This document shows positions 1 to 8,430 of a DNA stretch of 64,000 nt, piece by piece. Source of the stretch: Tengunoibacter tsumagoiensis (GTDB taxonomy: Bacteria; Chloroflexota; Ktedonobacteria; Ktedonobacterales; Ktedonobacteraceae); the NCBI RefSeq assembly GCF_003967535.1, contig NZ_BIFR01000001.1, positions 3,223,001-3,287,000 of the forward strand, read 5' to 3'. The position numbers and the translations under genes were made by a program. Position 1 is the stretch's first letter, and each line of letters starts with the position of its first letter. Under the pieces are notes generated by a model, which saw only the letters and a list, made by a program, of their open reading frames with translations, did no database searches and was not told the origin of the DNA.

Positions 1-349
1 TGTGGTTGGGCTGGACGCTCGAGATGGGTGGGTTGCGATCTCGGGCTGGCGTGAAACCTCCAAAGTACGAGCTGTTGACCTGGCCCATGAGCTTTGTGAC
101 GTGGTTGGCGTGCGACGTTTTGTTTATACTGATATTGCTCGTGATGGAGCGCTAAGTGGCCCCAATCTACCAGCGCTACAAGAGATGCAGGCCGCGAGTT
201 CAGCCGCCTTAATTGCCTCGGGAGGCGTAAGCTCGCTGGCTGATCTGCATGCCCTGGCTCAGCTAGGTGTCGAAGGAACGATCGTTGGCAAGGCTATTTA
301 TACTGGAGACGTAGATCTCGCGATTGCTATTCGTGAGATCGAAAGGTAG
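1..349 (+). CDS. hisA: HisA, C-terminal part (ProFAR isomerase), cut by window edge
   Basis: This is the C-terminal half (about 115 residues) of the (beta/alpha)8-barrel isomerase of histidine synthesis, which converts ProFAR to PRFAR. Visible signatures are GLDARDG near the left edge, the YTDIARDG loop that carries the catalytic aspartate of the second barrel half, a phosphate-binding ASGGVS turn and a GTIVGKAIY turn near the end. The true start lies upstream of the window. It ends 9 bases before hisF, and hisI follows, so the three are one histidine operon. The identification rests on these motifs and on the gene order hisA-hisF-hisI. Confidence 0.95.
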   Translation, partial: VVGLDARDGWVAISGWRETSKVRAVDLAHELCDVVGVRRFVYTDIARDGALSGPNLPALQEMQAASSAALIASGGVSSLADLHALAQLGVEGTIVGKAIYTGDVDLAIAIREIER

Positions 350-358
350 GTACGGACG

Positions 359-1126
359 ATGCTAACCAAGCGTATCATTCCCTGTCTGGACGTCATGGCT
401 GGCCGGGTGGTTAAAGGTGTCAGCTTTGTCAATCTGCGCGACGCAGGCGATCCAGTTGAGCTCGCAAAATTCTATAATGAAGAAGGGGCAGATGAGATCA
501 CCTTTCTGGATATCACCGCCTCTTACGAGCAACGTGCCACGATGCTTGATGTGGTGCGTCGAACAGCCGAACAGGTCTTTATTCCGGTAACGGTAGGTGG
601 AGGGATTCGTTCCGTCGAAGATATTCGGGCAACGCTGGGAGCGGGGGCGGATAAGACCTCGTTAAATACAGCAGCCGTCCAGAAGCCGGAGCTCATTACT
701 GCGGGCTCCGAACAATTTGGTGCTCAGTGTATTGTCCTTGCCGTTGATGCACGTTCAAATAGTGAGATGCCAAGCGGCTATGAAGTCTATGTTCATGGTG
801 GGCGAACTCCAACAGGACTGGATGTTGTGGAATGGGTACAAAAAGGCGTAGAATTAGGAGCAGGTGAGATTCTATTGACCAGCATGGATCGGGACGGGAC
901 GAAGCGAGGCTATGACCTGGATCTCAATGCGAAAGTCGCCGCCGCTGTCACGGTGCCAGTGATTGCTTCTGGCGGAGTTGGAACCTTAGAGCATATGTAT
1001 GAAGGGTTTGCTGTTGGGGGGGCTGATGCTGTATTGGCAGCCTCGATTTTCCATTTTGGCGAATTTCGGATTCGCGATGCCAAAGAGTACTTGCAGGCGA
1101 AAGGGGTCACAATCAGACCATGTTAA
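359..1126 (+). CDS. hisF: HisF, cyclase subunit of imidazole glycerol phosphate synthase
   Basis: The 255-residue product is the usual HisF length. HisF takes ammonia from the glutaminase HisH and PRFAR, and makes imidazole glycerol phosphate and AICAR. The barrel start IIPCLDV places the catalytic Asp at residue 11, and AVDARS carries the second catalytic Asp. [14 protein letters not shown] and ASGGVG are the phosphate-binding and C-terminal barrel loops. The ATG lies 9 bases after hisA. The last 7 bases overlap the start of hisI, which suggests translational coupling. hisH is not in the window and presumably lies upstream. Confidence 0.97.
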   Translation: MLTKRIIPCLDVMAGRVVKGVSFVNLRDAGDPVELAKFYNEEGADEITFLDITASYEQRATMLDVVRRTAEQVFIPVTVGGGIRSVEDIRATLGAGADKTSLNTAAVQKPELITAGSEQFGAQCIVLAVDARSNSEMPSGYEVYVHGGRTPTGLDVVEWVQKGVELGAGEILLTSMDRDGTKRGYDLDLNAKVAAAVTVPVIASGGVGTLEHMYEGFAVGGADAVLAASIFHFGEFRIRDAKEYLQAKGVTIRPC

Positions 1127-2103
1127 ACTTTGATCCTCAAGGCTTAATCCCAGCAGTAGTCGTTGATGATGCCAGCGGAGCGGTGCTGATGGTTGCCTTT
1201 ATGAATGAAGAGGCGGTACGCCTCACACGCGAGAGCGGCCAGACGCATTTTTTTAGCCGTTCACGGCAGAAGATCTGGCATAAAGGCGAGCAATCGGGCA
1301 ATTTTCAAGAGGTGCGTGCGATCTTTGTCAACTGTGAAGAAAGCAGTCTCCTTGTCCGCGTTAAGCAACACGGTGATGCCGCCTGTCATGACGGCTACCA
1401 GAGCTGCTATTATCGTCAGCTTCTGCCTGATGATAGTTATCAGCAGATTGGTGAGAGGGTCTTTGATCCTGCTGAGGTCTACACGCAGCTACAGGCCCAT
1501 CCAGTTGAAGAGAAAGAGCACGAGAGCCCCGCTCAGATTATGGCAGAGAAGGTTGCAAAAGTAAGAGCAGACGTGAAAACGCAGCTAGAGGATCAATTAC
1601 GCCAGCTTTATGGTGTGTATGTCTATCTACGCGACAATGATCTGAGCACTGAATCAAATACCTCCCGCCTGTTGCACGAGAGCAATAAAGAAGACCATAG
1701 CTATCTGGCCTCTCGTCTGGCCGACGAATTACAAGAGCTCTCCGACGTACAGACGGGAGAGCATGTCCACTCTGGTCGTGAGTCAGATACTATTCTGGAA
1801 GGCAGCCAGGTTGGCTACTGGCTCTTCCTTCTGGCCTCGGCCAGCACCATTCCCTATGATACATTTGCCCCTCATAGCGCGCTGCTAGAGGGCTATGAGG
1901 GAGGGTATAGTGAGGCCAGAGTGATTGAACTGCGCCAGGAATGTCTGACAAGTTTTGCGTCACAGGATCAGGAGCAGATTATCAAAGGTCTGCGTACTGG
2001 TTTTAGCCTTATCGGTTGGGCCTGTGCGCAGGCTGGCGTCAGTCCGGAAGGGCCAGCTGAGTTTGATCTGGCTCAGATGAGTCGCAAAGGTCTTGTAAAG
2101 TAG
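1120..2103 (+). CDS. hisI: HisI phosphoribosyl-AMP cyclohydrolase fused to a helical, possibly HisE-like domain
   Basis: Residues 1-105 are a PR-AMP cyclohydrolase: [16 protein letters not shown] at about 46-61 is the family signature, and C89-H90 with C96 match the zinc-binding ACHxGxxSC segment. The usual Mg-binding DxDxD triplet reads N71-E73-S75 here, so the metal site is altered. Residues 140-327 form an extra mostly helical domain, making the protein about 200 residues longer than a plain HisI and longer than common HisIE fusions. Part of it resembles an all-alpha NTP pyrophosphatase: an ExxE at 203-206 and an E227xxQ230 before a hydrophobic helix. A divergent HisE is the obvious guess, not proven. 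It overlaps hisF by 7 bases and ends the operon. Confidence 0.88.
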   Translation: MLNFDPQGLIPAVVVDDASGAVLMVAFMNEEAVRLTRESGQTHFFSRSRQKIWHKGEQSGNFQEVRAIFVNCEESSLLVRVKQHGDAACHDGYQSCYYRQLLPDDSYQQIGERVFDPAEVYTQLQAHPVEEKEHESPAQIMAEKVAKVRADVKTQLEDQLRQLYGVYVYLRDNDLSTESNTSRLLHESNKEDHSYLASRLADELQELSDVQTGEHVHSGRESDTILEGSQVGYWLFLLASASTIPYDTFAPHSALLEGYEGGYSEARVIELRQECLTSFASQDQEQIIKGLRTGFSLIGWACAQAGVSPEGPAEFDLAQMSRKGLVK

Positions 2104-2316
2104 GTTTATCTTTCCAGTTCCAGGTTGATCGCGTTATAATGTTGGAGCAATGATCTTCTCGAAGAAAAGCTTGAGGATAAGTAGCCAGACAGTATGATGC
2201 GATTCTTTTTGATCTCTTTGGGACTCTTGTCGATATATTTGATACATTTCCTCTCGCTGACTTTGAGCATCTTTTACATGAGCTAGCCGCGATTTTGTTG
2301 ATAAGGGATTATTTTT

Positions 2317-3024
2317 ATGGGGCAAAATCTTTCAGCGCTGCTATTATTCGCATCGGTATGTTTCAGTCTATTGGGGGTATGCTCTTTTGTCTATAGTCTG
2401 GTAAATGTGAGCACTCTGGGGTGGGCAATGTGGAAAGAAAAGAGAAGGCACAAGAGAGAGCAATTTCCCCCATTGCCATTTGCATCGTTAAAGCCGAAGA
2501 GATCGAGCCCATTGATGATGTTTGTTGTTGCCGGGCTCTTTTTGCTGGTGTCAGGTGCACTCGCTCTGGCAACAGGTGGTCAGCATCTGTATGCAGCTAA
2601 CTTTCAGCAGGGACGTTGTACTATTCTGGCAACCCGCATTCAGCCCACTACTGTTACTATAACCTCTACAGATCCTGCTACGGACGAGACGACAAGCGAG
2701 ACTGTTCCAGGTTATGAACCAATTTTTAAAACAACACTGCAGACACAACAGGATAAAATCACAACGGAAGGTCCGGATGTTTTCTTGTATACTCCTACTG
2801 ATGCTACGTATGCTCAGGAGAGGATCAAACGTTACAGTGTGGGCGAGCTATACACCTGCTGGTATTTCACGTTTGATCCAAGACAGATCACGTTTATGCG
2901 GCCACCACAGCCCAACGTGGGTGAATTCTTCTTTTTTGTTCCTATTGTCATAACGGCTCTTTGTGGTATGGTCTGCCTGCTAGTTGGGCAATCCATGAAG
3001 AAAAAACTACGCGTCCTTTTATAG
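2317..3024 (+). CDS. Membrane protein, DUF3592-like
   Basis: This 235-residue protein has three hydrophobic segments, at about 5-30, 66-88 and 205-228. Between the second and third lies an extracytoplasmic-type domain with many Thr residues and a YSVGELYTCWYFTFDP segment. That segment resembles the YxxGxxYxCwYdP signature of DUF3592 membrane proteins, a family without a known activity. The 213 bases before it hold a TATAAT at 2135-2140 without a convincing -35. The next gene starts 11 bases after its stop, so the two may be cotranscribed. I cannot assign a function. Confidence 0.7.
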   Translation: MGQNLSALLLFASVCFSLLGVCSFVYSLVNVSTLGWAMWKEKRRHKREQFPPLPFASLKPKRSSPLMMFVVAGLFLLVSGALALATGGQHLYAANFQQGRCTILATRIQPTTVTITSTDPATDETTSETVPGYEPIFKTTLQTQQDKITTEGPDVFLYTPTDATYAQERIKRYSVGELYTCWYFTFDPRQITFMRPPQPNVGEFFFFVPIVITALCGMVCLLVGQSMKKKLRVLL

Positions 3025-3035
3025 AAGGGATCACT

Positions 3036-3656
3036 ATGGCGGCACACGCACAATCCGTTATTCCAAACCTCATAATCGTATCGGGTTTACCAGGATCAGG
3101 GAAATCAATGCTGGCTCAGCAACTTGCCGTTCATCTTGCCTTGCCCCTGATTCAGAAGGATATGATTAAAGAGAGTCTGTACGATAGCCTGGGATGCACC
3201 GATCTTGCACAATCGCAATCGTATGGGCGGGCAAGTATGGCGCTTTTGTATCAATTTGCGGAAGTAATTCTCAAGAGTGGGCAGTCCTGCATTATGGAAA
3301 GCGTTTTTTATCCATTCCTTGCTATGCCAGATTTTGCACAGCTGCACCAGCGCACTCCATTCTTTCCTATCCAGATTCATTGCCACGCTGAACGAGCGAT
3401 ATTGAGCGAGCGCATTGACCGTCGCTGGGAGTCAGGGGAGCGCCATCGCGGTCATATGGAGAATCTGAGAGCATTCGATCCAGATCAACTGATTCCTCCA
3501 GAGTTTTTGCAGGCGTTACCGCTTGATGGTCCGGTGATTGAATTTGATACAACAGATAGTGAAGCTATTAATTATAACGTCGTGTTCACTCAGGTCCAGA
3601 CTATTCTGGCTGAAGTAGCCCGCAGTCGGACCCAGGCCCGCTCATCCCGAAAATAG
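3036..3656 (+). CDS. P-loop kinase-like ATPase (AAA_33 type)
   Basis: The product is a 206-residue soluble NTPase or small-molecule kinase. A Walker A motif GLPGSGKS follows the first beta strand (LIIVSGLPGSGKS, about residues 12-24), and the layout (DMIKESL, then a later ERIDRRWESGERHRGH lid-like segment rich in Arg) is that of the zeta-toxin/AAA_33 kinase group. The start at 3036 has GAAGGG 7 bases upstream; a longer frame from 2961 overlaps the previous gene and lacks a ribosome site. The substrate cannot be told from the sequence. A stem-loop follows directly after the stop. Confidence 0.75.
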   Translation: MAAHAQSVIPNLIIVSGLPGSGKSMLAQQLAVHLALPLIQKDMIKESLYDSLGCTDLAQSQSYGRASMALLYQFAEVILKSGQSCIMESVFYPFLAMPDFAQLHQRTPFFPIQIHCHAERAILSERIDRRWESGERHRGHMENLRAFDPDQLIPPEFLQALPLDGPVIEFDTTDSEAINYNVVFTQVQTILAEVARSRTQARSSRK

Positions 3657-3658
3657 AG

Positions 3659-3696
3659 CCCCCATGCTCGCCTTTACATCAAGACGGGCATGGGGG
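3659..3696. terminator. Stem-loop between convergent genes
   Basis: Arms CCCCCATGCTCG (3659-3670) and CGGGCATGGGGG (3685-3696) pair over 12 positions with one G-T pair. It lies between the plus-strand kinase and the minus-strand VOC gene. There is no long T run on either side, so a terminator role is likely from position only. Confidence 0.6.
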
Positions 3697-3778
3697 TGGT
3701 GATTTCCTCATTCATCATGGATCGGTCAAGCCCATGGACAACCTTCCAGTACCAATACTATCTTGTTGCTTCAGCTCT

Positions 3779-4165
3779 CTATGTAAGAGAGGTATAGATC
3801 TCAAGGAGATGTCCATCGGGATCGGCAATATGGGCGGTGCGGGCTCGCCATGCCGGTCGATCGGTAGGTTGAGAGATAGAAGTAGCACCAAGGGCAACCA
3901 GTTCGGCATAGGTTGCATCGACATTCTCGACTTTGAAATCAAGGATGACCTGTCGCTCCCTGGGAAGAGGAACAGGGGTTGTTTCGCCAATGGCTTCTGC
4001 GAAGACATCCTGTTGGTGTAATTCGAGCCCTACTTTCCCGAGGTCAAAATAGGCATAGCCCAGTTCCTCATCGAGAAATTGTGCCGAGAACTTCATAATA
4101 TCGCGCCAGAAATGGACGGACGCAGAGAAATCACTGACTAATAAACGAACACCATATAGCTCCAT
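3779..4165 (-). CDS. VOC-superfamily protein (glyoxalase/dioxygenase fold)
   Basis: This 128-residue protein has two beta-alpha-beta-beta-beta modules: MELYGVRLLVSDFSASVHFWRD opens the first, and DFKVENVDATYAELVALG opens the second. It ends with the DPDGHLLEIY motif that carries the last metal ligand, a Glu, in glyoxalase I, bleomycin-binding and dioxygenase relatives. A ribosome site AAGGAG precedes the ATG on the minus strand. It is divergent from the WYL regulator at 4365 with a shared 200-base upstream region, so that regulator may control it. The substrate is unknown. Confidence 0.85.
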   Translation of the reverse strand: MELYGVRLLVSDFSASVHFWRDIMKFSAQFLDEELGYAYFDLGKVGLELHQQDVFAEAIGETTPVPLPRERQVILDFKVENVDATYAELVALGATSISQPTDRPAWRARTAHIADPDGHLLEIYTSLT

Positions 4166-4364
4166 CTGAAACTCCTTTTTTTATGGCTAAAGCCTGCTGT
4201 AATCTACTTGCCTTAACAGAATGACTCCATTGGTTTTTATCAAGCTTTTTGATGAATCCTTGCCTGACCCTTGAAGTATAAAGGGAATAGAGGTTAAGAT
4301 GAGACCTCTATTGAATGAATCCTATTGGTCTAAAAAATGTATGCCTGGAGCAAGGAAGGGAACA

Positions 4365-5342
4365 ATGTACCATCCATCAACGCGTCTGCTTACTCTCCTT
4401 GAATTATTACAAAGTCATGCTCATCTAAGTGGCGAGGAGCTGGCTGAGCGGCTGGAAGTAGAGCCACGAACGGTTCGTCGTTATATTCAGATGTTGCAAG
4501 AGATGGGGATGCCTGTTGAAGGGCTGCGTGGGCCTGGTGGAGGATATCGTTTGCGCCCAGGTTTTAAGCTTCCACCGTTGCTTTTTACTGAGGAAGAGGC
4601 CACTGCCGTAGTTCTGGGCCTGTTGGGAACTCCCTGGATGGAGATAGATTTCTCATCTGTAGCCATTGAAGGTGCGCTGGCGAAGGTCTACCGGGTTCTC
4701 CCTTTCAAGGGACGTGAACGGCTCCAATCTATCTCGACCCATCTCACGCTCTCACCACAGCGGCAAGAGACTCGTCCAGATGCCTCGCTATTAGTCGCTA
4801 TGAGCGAAGCAGTTCGCGAGCATAAGCGCGTCTCAATGGATTATAGTTCCTATCATGACTCTATTACCCGGCGTGAGATTGAGCCCTATGGGATAGCCGG
4901 TTGGAATGGATACTGGTATGTGGTGGGGTATTGCTGCCTGCGTCAAGGGATGCGTCTGTTTCGGGTCGATAGAATCCAGAGCGTAGAGTTTCTATCAACC
5001 ACATTTGAGCGCGATGAAAACTTTGATTGTCGTGAATATATGGTAAAGCACTTTGCAACCATTCCTCCTACCTGGCAGATTGAGGTTATTTTTCAGACAA
5101 GTCTGGCAGCCGTAAAACAGAAGATTCCCGCTTCCTATGGACAGCTTACCCTTATTCCTGAAGGTATTCTTTTCCAGACCCACCATAGCCATCTGCTCAG
5201 TATGGCCCACTATCTTGTCGGGCTAGAACTTCCTTTTGTTGTCCAGCAACCGCCCGAGTTACGAGATGCCTTGCTGCAACTGGCTGAGCAACTTGTTCAG
5301 ATTGCCAGAAAGGGGGCAGAAGCCATTCAGTCTCCCTCTTAA
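4365..5342 (+). CDS. YafY-type HTH and WYL-domain transcriptional regulator
   Basis: The 325-residue regulator has an N-terminal winged HTH of the HTH_11 type (TRLLTLLELLQSH, then ELAERLEVEPRTVRRYIQML, about residues 5-50) with a GPGGGYRLRPG wing. A WYL ligand-sensing domain covers about 140-220 (RREIEPYGIAGWNGYWYVVGYC, LFRVDRIQSVE), followed by a WCX-like C-terminal extension. The start at 4365 is preceded by AAGGAAGGG; an upstream ATG at 4299 in the same frame has a poorer ribosome site. WYL regulators often respond to nucleic acid or metabolite ligands. The divergent VOC gene is the most natural target. Confidence 0.88.
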   Translation: MYHPSTRLLTLLELLQSHAHLSGEELAERLEVEPRTVRRYIQMLQEMGMPVEGLRGPGGGYRLRPGFKLPPLLFTEEEATAVVLGLLGTPWMEIDFSSVAIEGALAKVYRVLPFKGRERLQSISTHLTLSPQRQETRPDASLLVAMSEAVREHKRVSMDYSSYHDSITRREIEPYGIAGWNGYWYVVGYCCLRQGMRLFRVDRIQSVEFLSTTFERDENFDCREYMVKHFATIPPTWQIEVIFQTSLAAVKQKIPASYGQLTLIPEGILFQTHHSHLLSMAHYLVGLELPFVVQQPPELRDALLQLAEQLVQIARKGAEAIQSPS

Positions 5343-5353
5343 CGCTCAGTTTG

Positions 5354-5390
5354 AAGGGATCTCCTCTGTCGATTAGAGAGGAGATCCCTT
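5354..5390 (+). terminator. Terminator-like perfect 14-bp stem
   Basis: AAGGGATCTCCTCT (5354-5367) and its exact complement (5377-5390) enclose a 9-base loop, 11 bases after the WYL regulator stop. The following bases are GCAAAAAG without a T run. Confidence 0.7.
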
Positions 5391-5409
5391 GCAAAAAGCT
5401 TTCCTCCCC

Positions 5410-5461
5410 TTGACTTTCCCAACCATCGATGGTATTATCAATTTATAGCTAACGATGTTAG
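5410..5461 (+). promoter_or_regulatory. Sigma-A-like promoter with a downstream palindromic operator candidate
   Basis: TTGACT (5410-5415), 17 bases, TATTAT (5433-5438). About 10 bases past the -10 lies the palindrome CTAAC-GAT-GTTAG (5449-5461), just after the expected transcription start. Two further GTTAGT copies follow within 45 bases in an AT-rich leader. Repressor control of the membrane protein at 5552 is an inference from this layout. Confidence 0.6.
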
Positions 5462-5551
5462 TTTTATAATTTATAAAGTTAGTTCAATAATTCCATTCGT
5501 TAGTTTCTGTGTCATGAATTGGGACACTGAGATATGAGTAAAGGGAACATT

Positions 5552-6253
5552 ATGAACACGGCTACAACCAAGAAATCTTCAATTATTCGCTATGTATCTG
5601 CTGTTGCGTTTGTTGTTGCAGGCATTCTGCTTGTGCTCTATCCTTTGCTGCGACCGTTCTCGGATGAAACGTCTTTGCAAGGGGCTCATGCGTTTGCATC
5701 TCCCCTCTGGTTGCTGGCGCATCTGCTGGCTGTAGTAGGATTTATCCTCACTACATTGGGATTGTTGGGTCTGTCTAGAGTTCTTCAGAACACAGGTGTG
5801 GAGCGACTTATGTCCCTGGCACTCATTATGACCTGGATTGGAGTTGGCCTGATTCTTCCCTATTATGGTGCTGAGGTCTTTGCCCTCAACGTTATCGGTC
5901 AAGAGGTTGTCAGGCAGCAGAATCTGGCATTGATGCCGCTGGTAAACGCTATACGCTTTGGGCCAGCCGTCTATGTATTTGCAGTAGGGCTCCTTTTTCT
6001 GGCAATTGGCCCTATTCTGGCTGCGATTGCGATCTGGCGCTCTGGCGTAGTGTTTAAATGGAGTGGCATTCCTTTTGCCCTGGGGTTTGCGTTGTACCTT
6101 CCACAATTTTTTGGAGATCAACCAATCAGAGTTCTCCATGGACTTCTGTTAACTCTTGGCTGTATCTGGCTTGCAGTAAGCCTGGTAAGAGCTCAGAAGT
6201 CTCATGAACAGAAGCATCTGACTGGTCAGGTAGCCAATCAGCCTATTGGATAG
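5552..6253 (+). CDS. Polytopic membrane protein, function unknown
   Basis: The product is a 233-residue protein with about six hydrophobic helices spread along its length and a hydrophilic C-tail (RAQKSHEQKH). I do not recognise a family with certainty; the layout resembles small DUF4386-like membrane proteins. The ATG at 5552 has AAAGGG 6 bases upstream; an ATG at 5534 in the same frame is possible but lacks a ribosome site. It has its own promoter with an operator-like palindrome. It runs tail to tail with the amidase gene and the two reading frames overlap by 11 bases. Confidence 0.7.
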   Translation: MNTATTKKSSIIRYVSAVAFVVAGILLVLYPLLRPFSDETSLQGAHAFASPLWLLAHLLAVVGFILTTLGLLGLSRVLQNTGVERLMSLALIMTWIGVGLILPYYGAEVFALNVIGQEVVRQQNLALMPLVNAIRFGPAVYVFAVGLLFLAIGPILAAIAIWRSGVVFKWSGIPFALGFALYLPQFFGDQPIRVLHGLLLTLGCIWLAVSLVRAQKSHEQKHLTGQVANQPIG

Positions 6254-7736
6254 TGGGCAGGAACTGCGGAGCACGACGTTGCAACGTACTCTGTTCAAAG
6301 GCATAAGCCAGTCGGATGAGCGTTGGTTCGCTATAGGCGCGGCCCATGAACGTGATTCCGACCGGGAGGCCGTGGCTATAGCCAGCGGGAACAGTAATGG
6401 CTGGATAGCCTGCCAGAGCGGCTGGTTGTGAACTGCTGCCAGTATAATGATCGCCATTCACAAGATCGATGGTCCAGGCCGGGCTCACAGTAGGCATAAC
6501 CAGCGCATCCAACTGATAGTCATTCATCACTTTATCGATGCCCTCTTGTCGCGAGAGGCGATGATTCTCAGCCAGAGCCGCAAGATAGTCTGGATCATTG
6601 AGATCGCCTGTCTCCTGTGCCTGCAAGAAGTGTTCCTGTCCAAAATAGATCAGCTCTTCCTCGGCGTGCGCAGTATTGAAAGCGATCAGATCAGCCAGCG
6701 TATGCATCTCTGTATTGCCAAGCTCGCTCAAATAGGCGTTCATATCGGCCTTGAGCTCGTGGAGGAGCACCTTCATTTCAGCTTCTGATTCGGCCATCTG
6801 ACGGGCGGTAGGAATATCAGCTGGATCAATAATAATTGCCCCCAGTTCTTTTAGCTCTTGAATGGCTGTATTAATAATTGCATCGGCTTTAGGGCTATAG
6901 CCGAAATAGACCTGGCGGCTGACCCCAATGCGAGCGCCTTTGAGGCCCTGCTTATCCAGAAAGGGCGTATAGTCTTTGTGGAAATGGTTGGCGCTTTCGC
7001 CGGTGAAGGGATCGCGCTCATCAACACCAGTGATTGCTCCCAGCAAGATAGCAGCATCGGTTACAGTGCGAGCAAAGGGGCCAACGGTGTCTTGACTGTG
7101 GGCGATGGGAATAACGCCTGCCCGGCTTGTCAGACCAACGGTGGGTTTAATACCGACAACCCCAGTAATACCAGCGGGACAGAGGATAGAACCATCGGTC
7201 TCTGTTCCCAGCGAGACCACGGCCAGATTTGCTGAGATGGCTGAGGCAGAGCCCGAACTGGAGCCACAGACGGTCCGATCCAGGACATAAGGATTGCGGG
7301 CCACACCACCGCGAGCGCTCCAGCCACTGGCTGAGGCACTTGAGCGAAAGTTTGCCCACTCACTGAGATTGGTCTTCCCAAGGATCACTGCTCCAGCTTC
7401 GCGCAACTTCTGAGCCACGAAAGCGTCGCGAGGAGGACGAGCCCCCAGGAGTGCCAGCGAGCCAGCCGTTGTCTCCATCAGATCGGCGGTGGCGATATTA
7501 TCTTTCAGAAGAACAGGAATACCATGGAGAGGTCCACGTGGACCAGTGCTGGCACGCTCTTGATCCAGTGCGTTAGCAATCTTCAGGGCATCAGGATTTA
7601 TCTCTAGAATCGCATGTAACTGTGGATTGAGCGTTTGGATGCGTTCAATGTAGAGCTCTGTCAATTGGCAGGCAGTGAGCTTGCCCTGAGACATGGCGGC
7701 CTGCAACTCGGCAATAGTGGCCTCTTCTATGTGCAT
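6243..7736 (-). CDS. Amidase signature family hydrolase
   Basis: The 497-residue product is of the usual length for the amidase signature family. The Ser-cisSer-Lys triad is visible: Lys in PVLLKDNIA, the cis-Ser in CGSSSGSAS, and the nucleophile Ser in GTETDGSILCPA. The GTETDGSI form, rather than GTDTGGS, is typical of the peptide-amidase-like branch and argues against a GatA role. No signal peptide is seen, so it probably acts in the cytosol. The start at 7736 follows GGAGG by 4 bases; a start 7 codons earlier is less likely. It is 40 bases downstream of the GNAT gene on the same strand and overlaps the end of the opposing membrane protein gene by 11 bases. The substrate is not known. Confidence 0.88.
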   Translation of the reverse strand: MHIEEATIAELQAAMSQGKLTACQLTELYIERIQTLNPQLHAILEINPDALKIANALDQERASTGPRGPLHGIPVLLKDNIATADLMETTAGSLALLGARPPRDAFVAQKLREAGAVILGKTNLSEWANFRSSASASGWSARGGVARNPYVLDRTVCGSSSGSASAISANLAVVSLGTETDGSILCPAGITGVVGIKPTVGLTSRAGVIPIAHSQDTVGPFARTVTDAAILLGAITGVDERDPFTGESANHFHKDYTPFLDKQGLKGARIGVSRQVYFGYSPKADAIINTAIQELKELGAIIIDPADIPTARQMAESEAEMKVLLHELKADMNAYLSELGNTEMHTLADLIAFNTAHAEEELIYFGQEHFLQAQETGDLNDPDYLAALAENHRLSRQEGIDKVMNDYQLDALVMPTVSPAWTIDLVNGDHYTGSSSQPAALAGYPAITVPAGYSHGLPVGITFMGRAYSEPTLIRLAYAFEQSTLQRRAPQFLPTIQ

Positions 7737-7776
7737 AGTTCCTCCGATAGCGATCAAGCGAACAGGTCGATAGAGT

Positions 7777-8325
7777 TCACCGTTGAGCCGCTGGCAACGG
7801 GTCCAGATGCAGGGTCATAAGTTCTTCATCCCAATAGGTATCACCAAGTTTCATGCAGCGCTTCTCCAATCCATAGACCTGAAATCCTAGCGAGAGATAG
7901 AGATTGCGGGCGGCCACGCTTGTGGTTACGACCTCCAGATTGATCTGCTCCAGCCCTGGAATTTCAGAGGCATGTGCGATGATCTTCTGGAGCACCCGGC
8001 GAGAGAGGCCCTGCCTTCGAGCTTCGGGTGCAGTATAGACACCAAAAATATAGCCTTTGTGGCGGCCTTTTTGTGCACTTTCCCGACTAAACCAGGCCGT
8101 ACTGACCATTCTTTCATCGTCGTCAATGGCCGCCACAAAAAACTTTTCATAGGGATCGCCACTGGGCATTATCTGAGCTTTGATATCGTCTAAAGTACGC
8201 TGCTGAAAACTTTCATAGGTTGAACCAAAGGATGCTGGATCACTCTGAAGAGCCCGCAATCGCAATGCTCGATACTGTTCTATGTAACGTTCAACATACT
8301 GTTCATTGAGAAGCAAGATCTGCAT
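7777..8325 (-). CDS. GNAT-family N-acetyltransferase
   Basis: This 182-residue protein has the GNAT acetyl-CoA-binding motif A: GVYTAPEARRQGLSRRVL (compare V-x-P-x-x-R-x-x-G-x-A), followed by the LEVVTTSVAARNLYLSLGFQVYG segment that closes the fold. The N-terminal part (YRALRLRALQSDPASFGSTYE) resembles the acceptor-binding region of small-molecule acetyltransferases. It precedes the amidase by 40 bases and may share its transcript. The acceptor substrate cannot be deduced. Confidence 0.87.
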   Translation of the reverse strand: MQILLLNEQYVERYIEQYRALRLRALQSDPASFGSTYESFQQRTLDDIKAQIMPSGDPYEKFFVAAIDDDERMVSTAWFSRESAQKGRHKGYIFGVYTAPEARRQGLSRRVLQKIIAHASEIPGLEQINLEVVTTSVAARNLYLSLGFQVYGLEKRCMKLGDTYWDEELMTLHLDPLPAAQR

Positions 8326-8364
8326 TCATGCCCTACTTTCTTCTAAGAGCTGTTCTATAAAAAC

Positions 8365-8403
8365 GAGGATGGTATCTCTGTATCGAGAGGAGATACCATC
8401 CTC
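8365..8403 (-). terminator. Intrinsic terminator of the alaX-ileS operon
   Basis: A perfect 14-bp stem (GAGGATGGTATCTC at 8365-8378 against 8390-8403) lies 27 bases after the ileS stop on the minus strand. On that strand the stem is followed by GTTTTTAT, giving the T run of a rho-independent terminator. Confidence 0.85.
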
Positions 8404-8430
8404 ATTTCCAAATTGGTTATTGTCTACAAG

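Noticed and set aside
5579..6139. Open frame of 186 codons opposite the membrane protein gene
   Set aside because: The plus-strand frame has clear membrane helices and a ribosome site; the opposite one is Gln/Arg/Lys-rich with no family.
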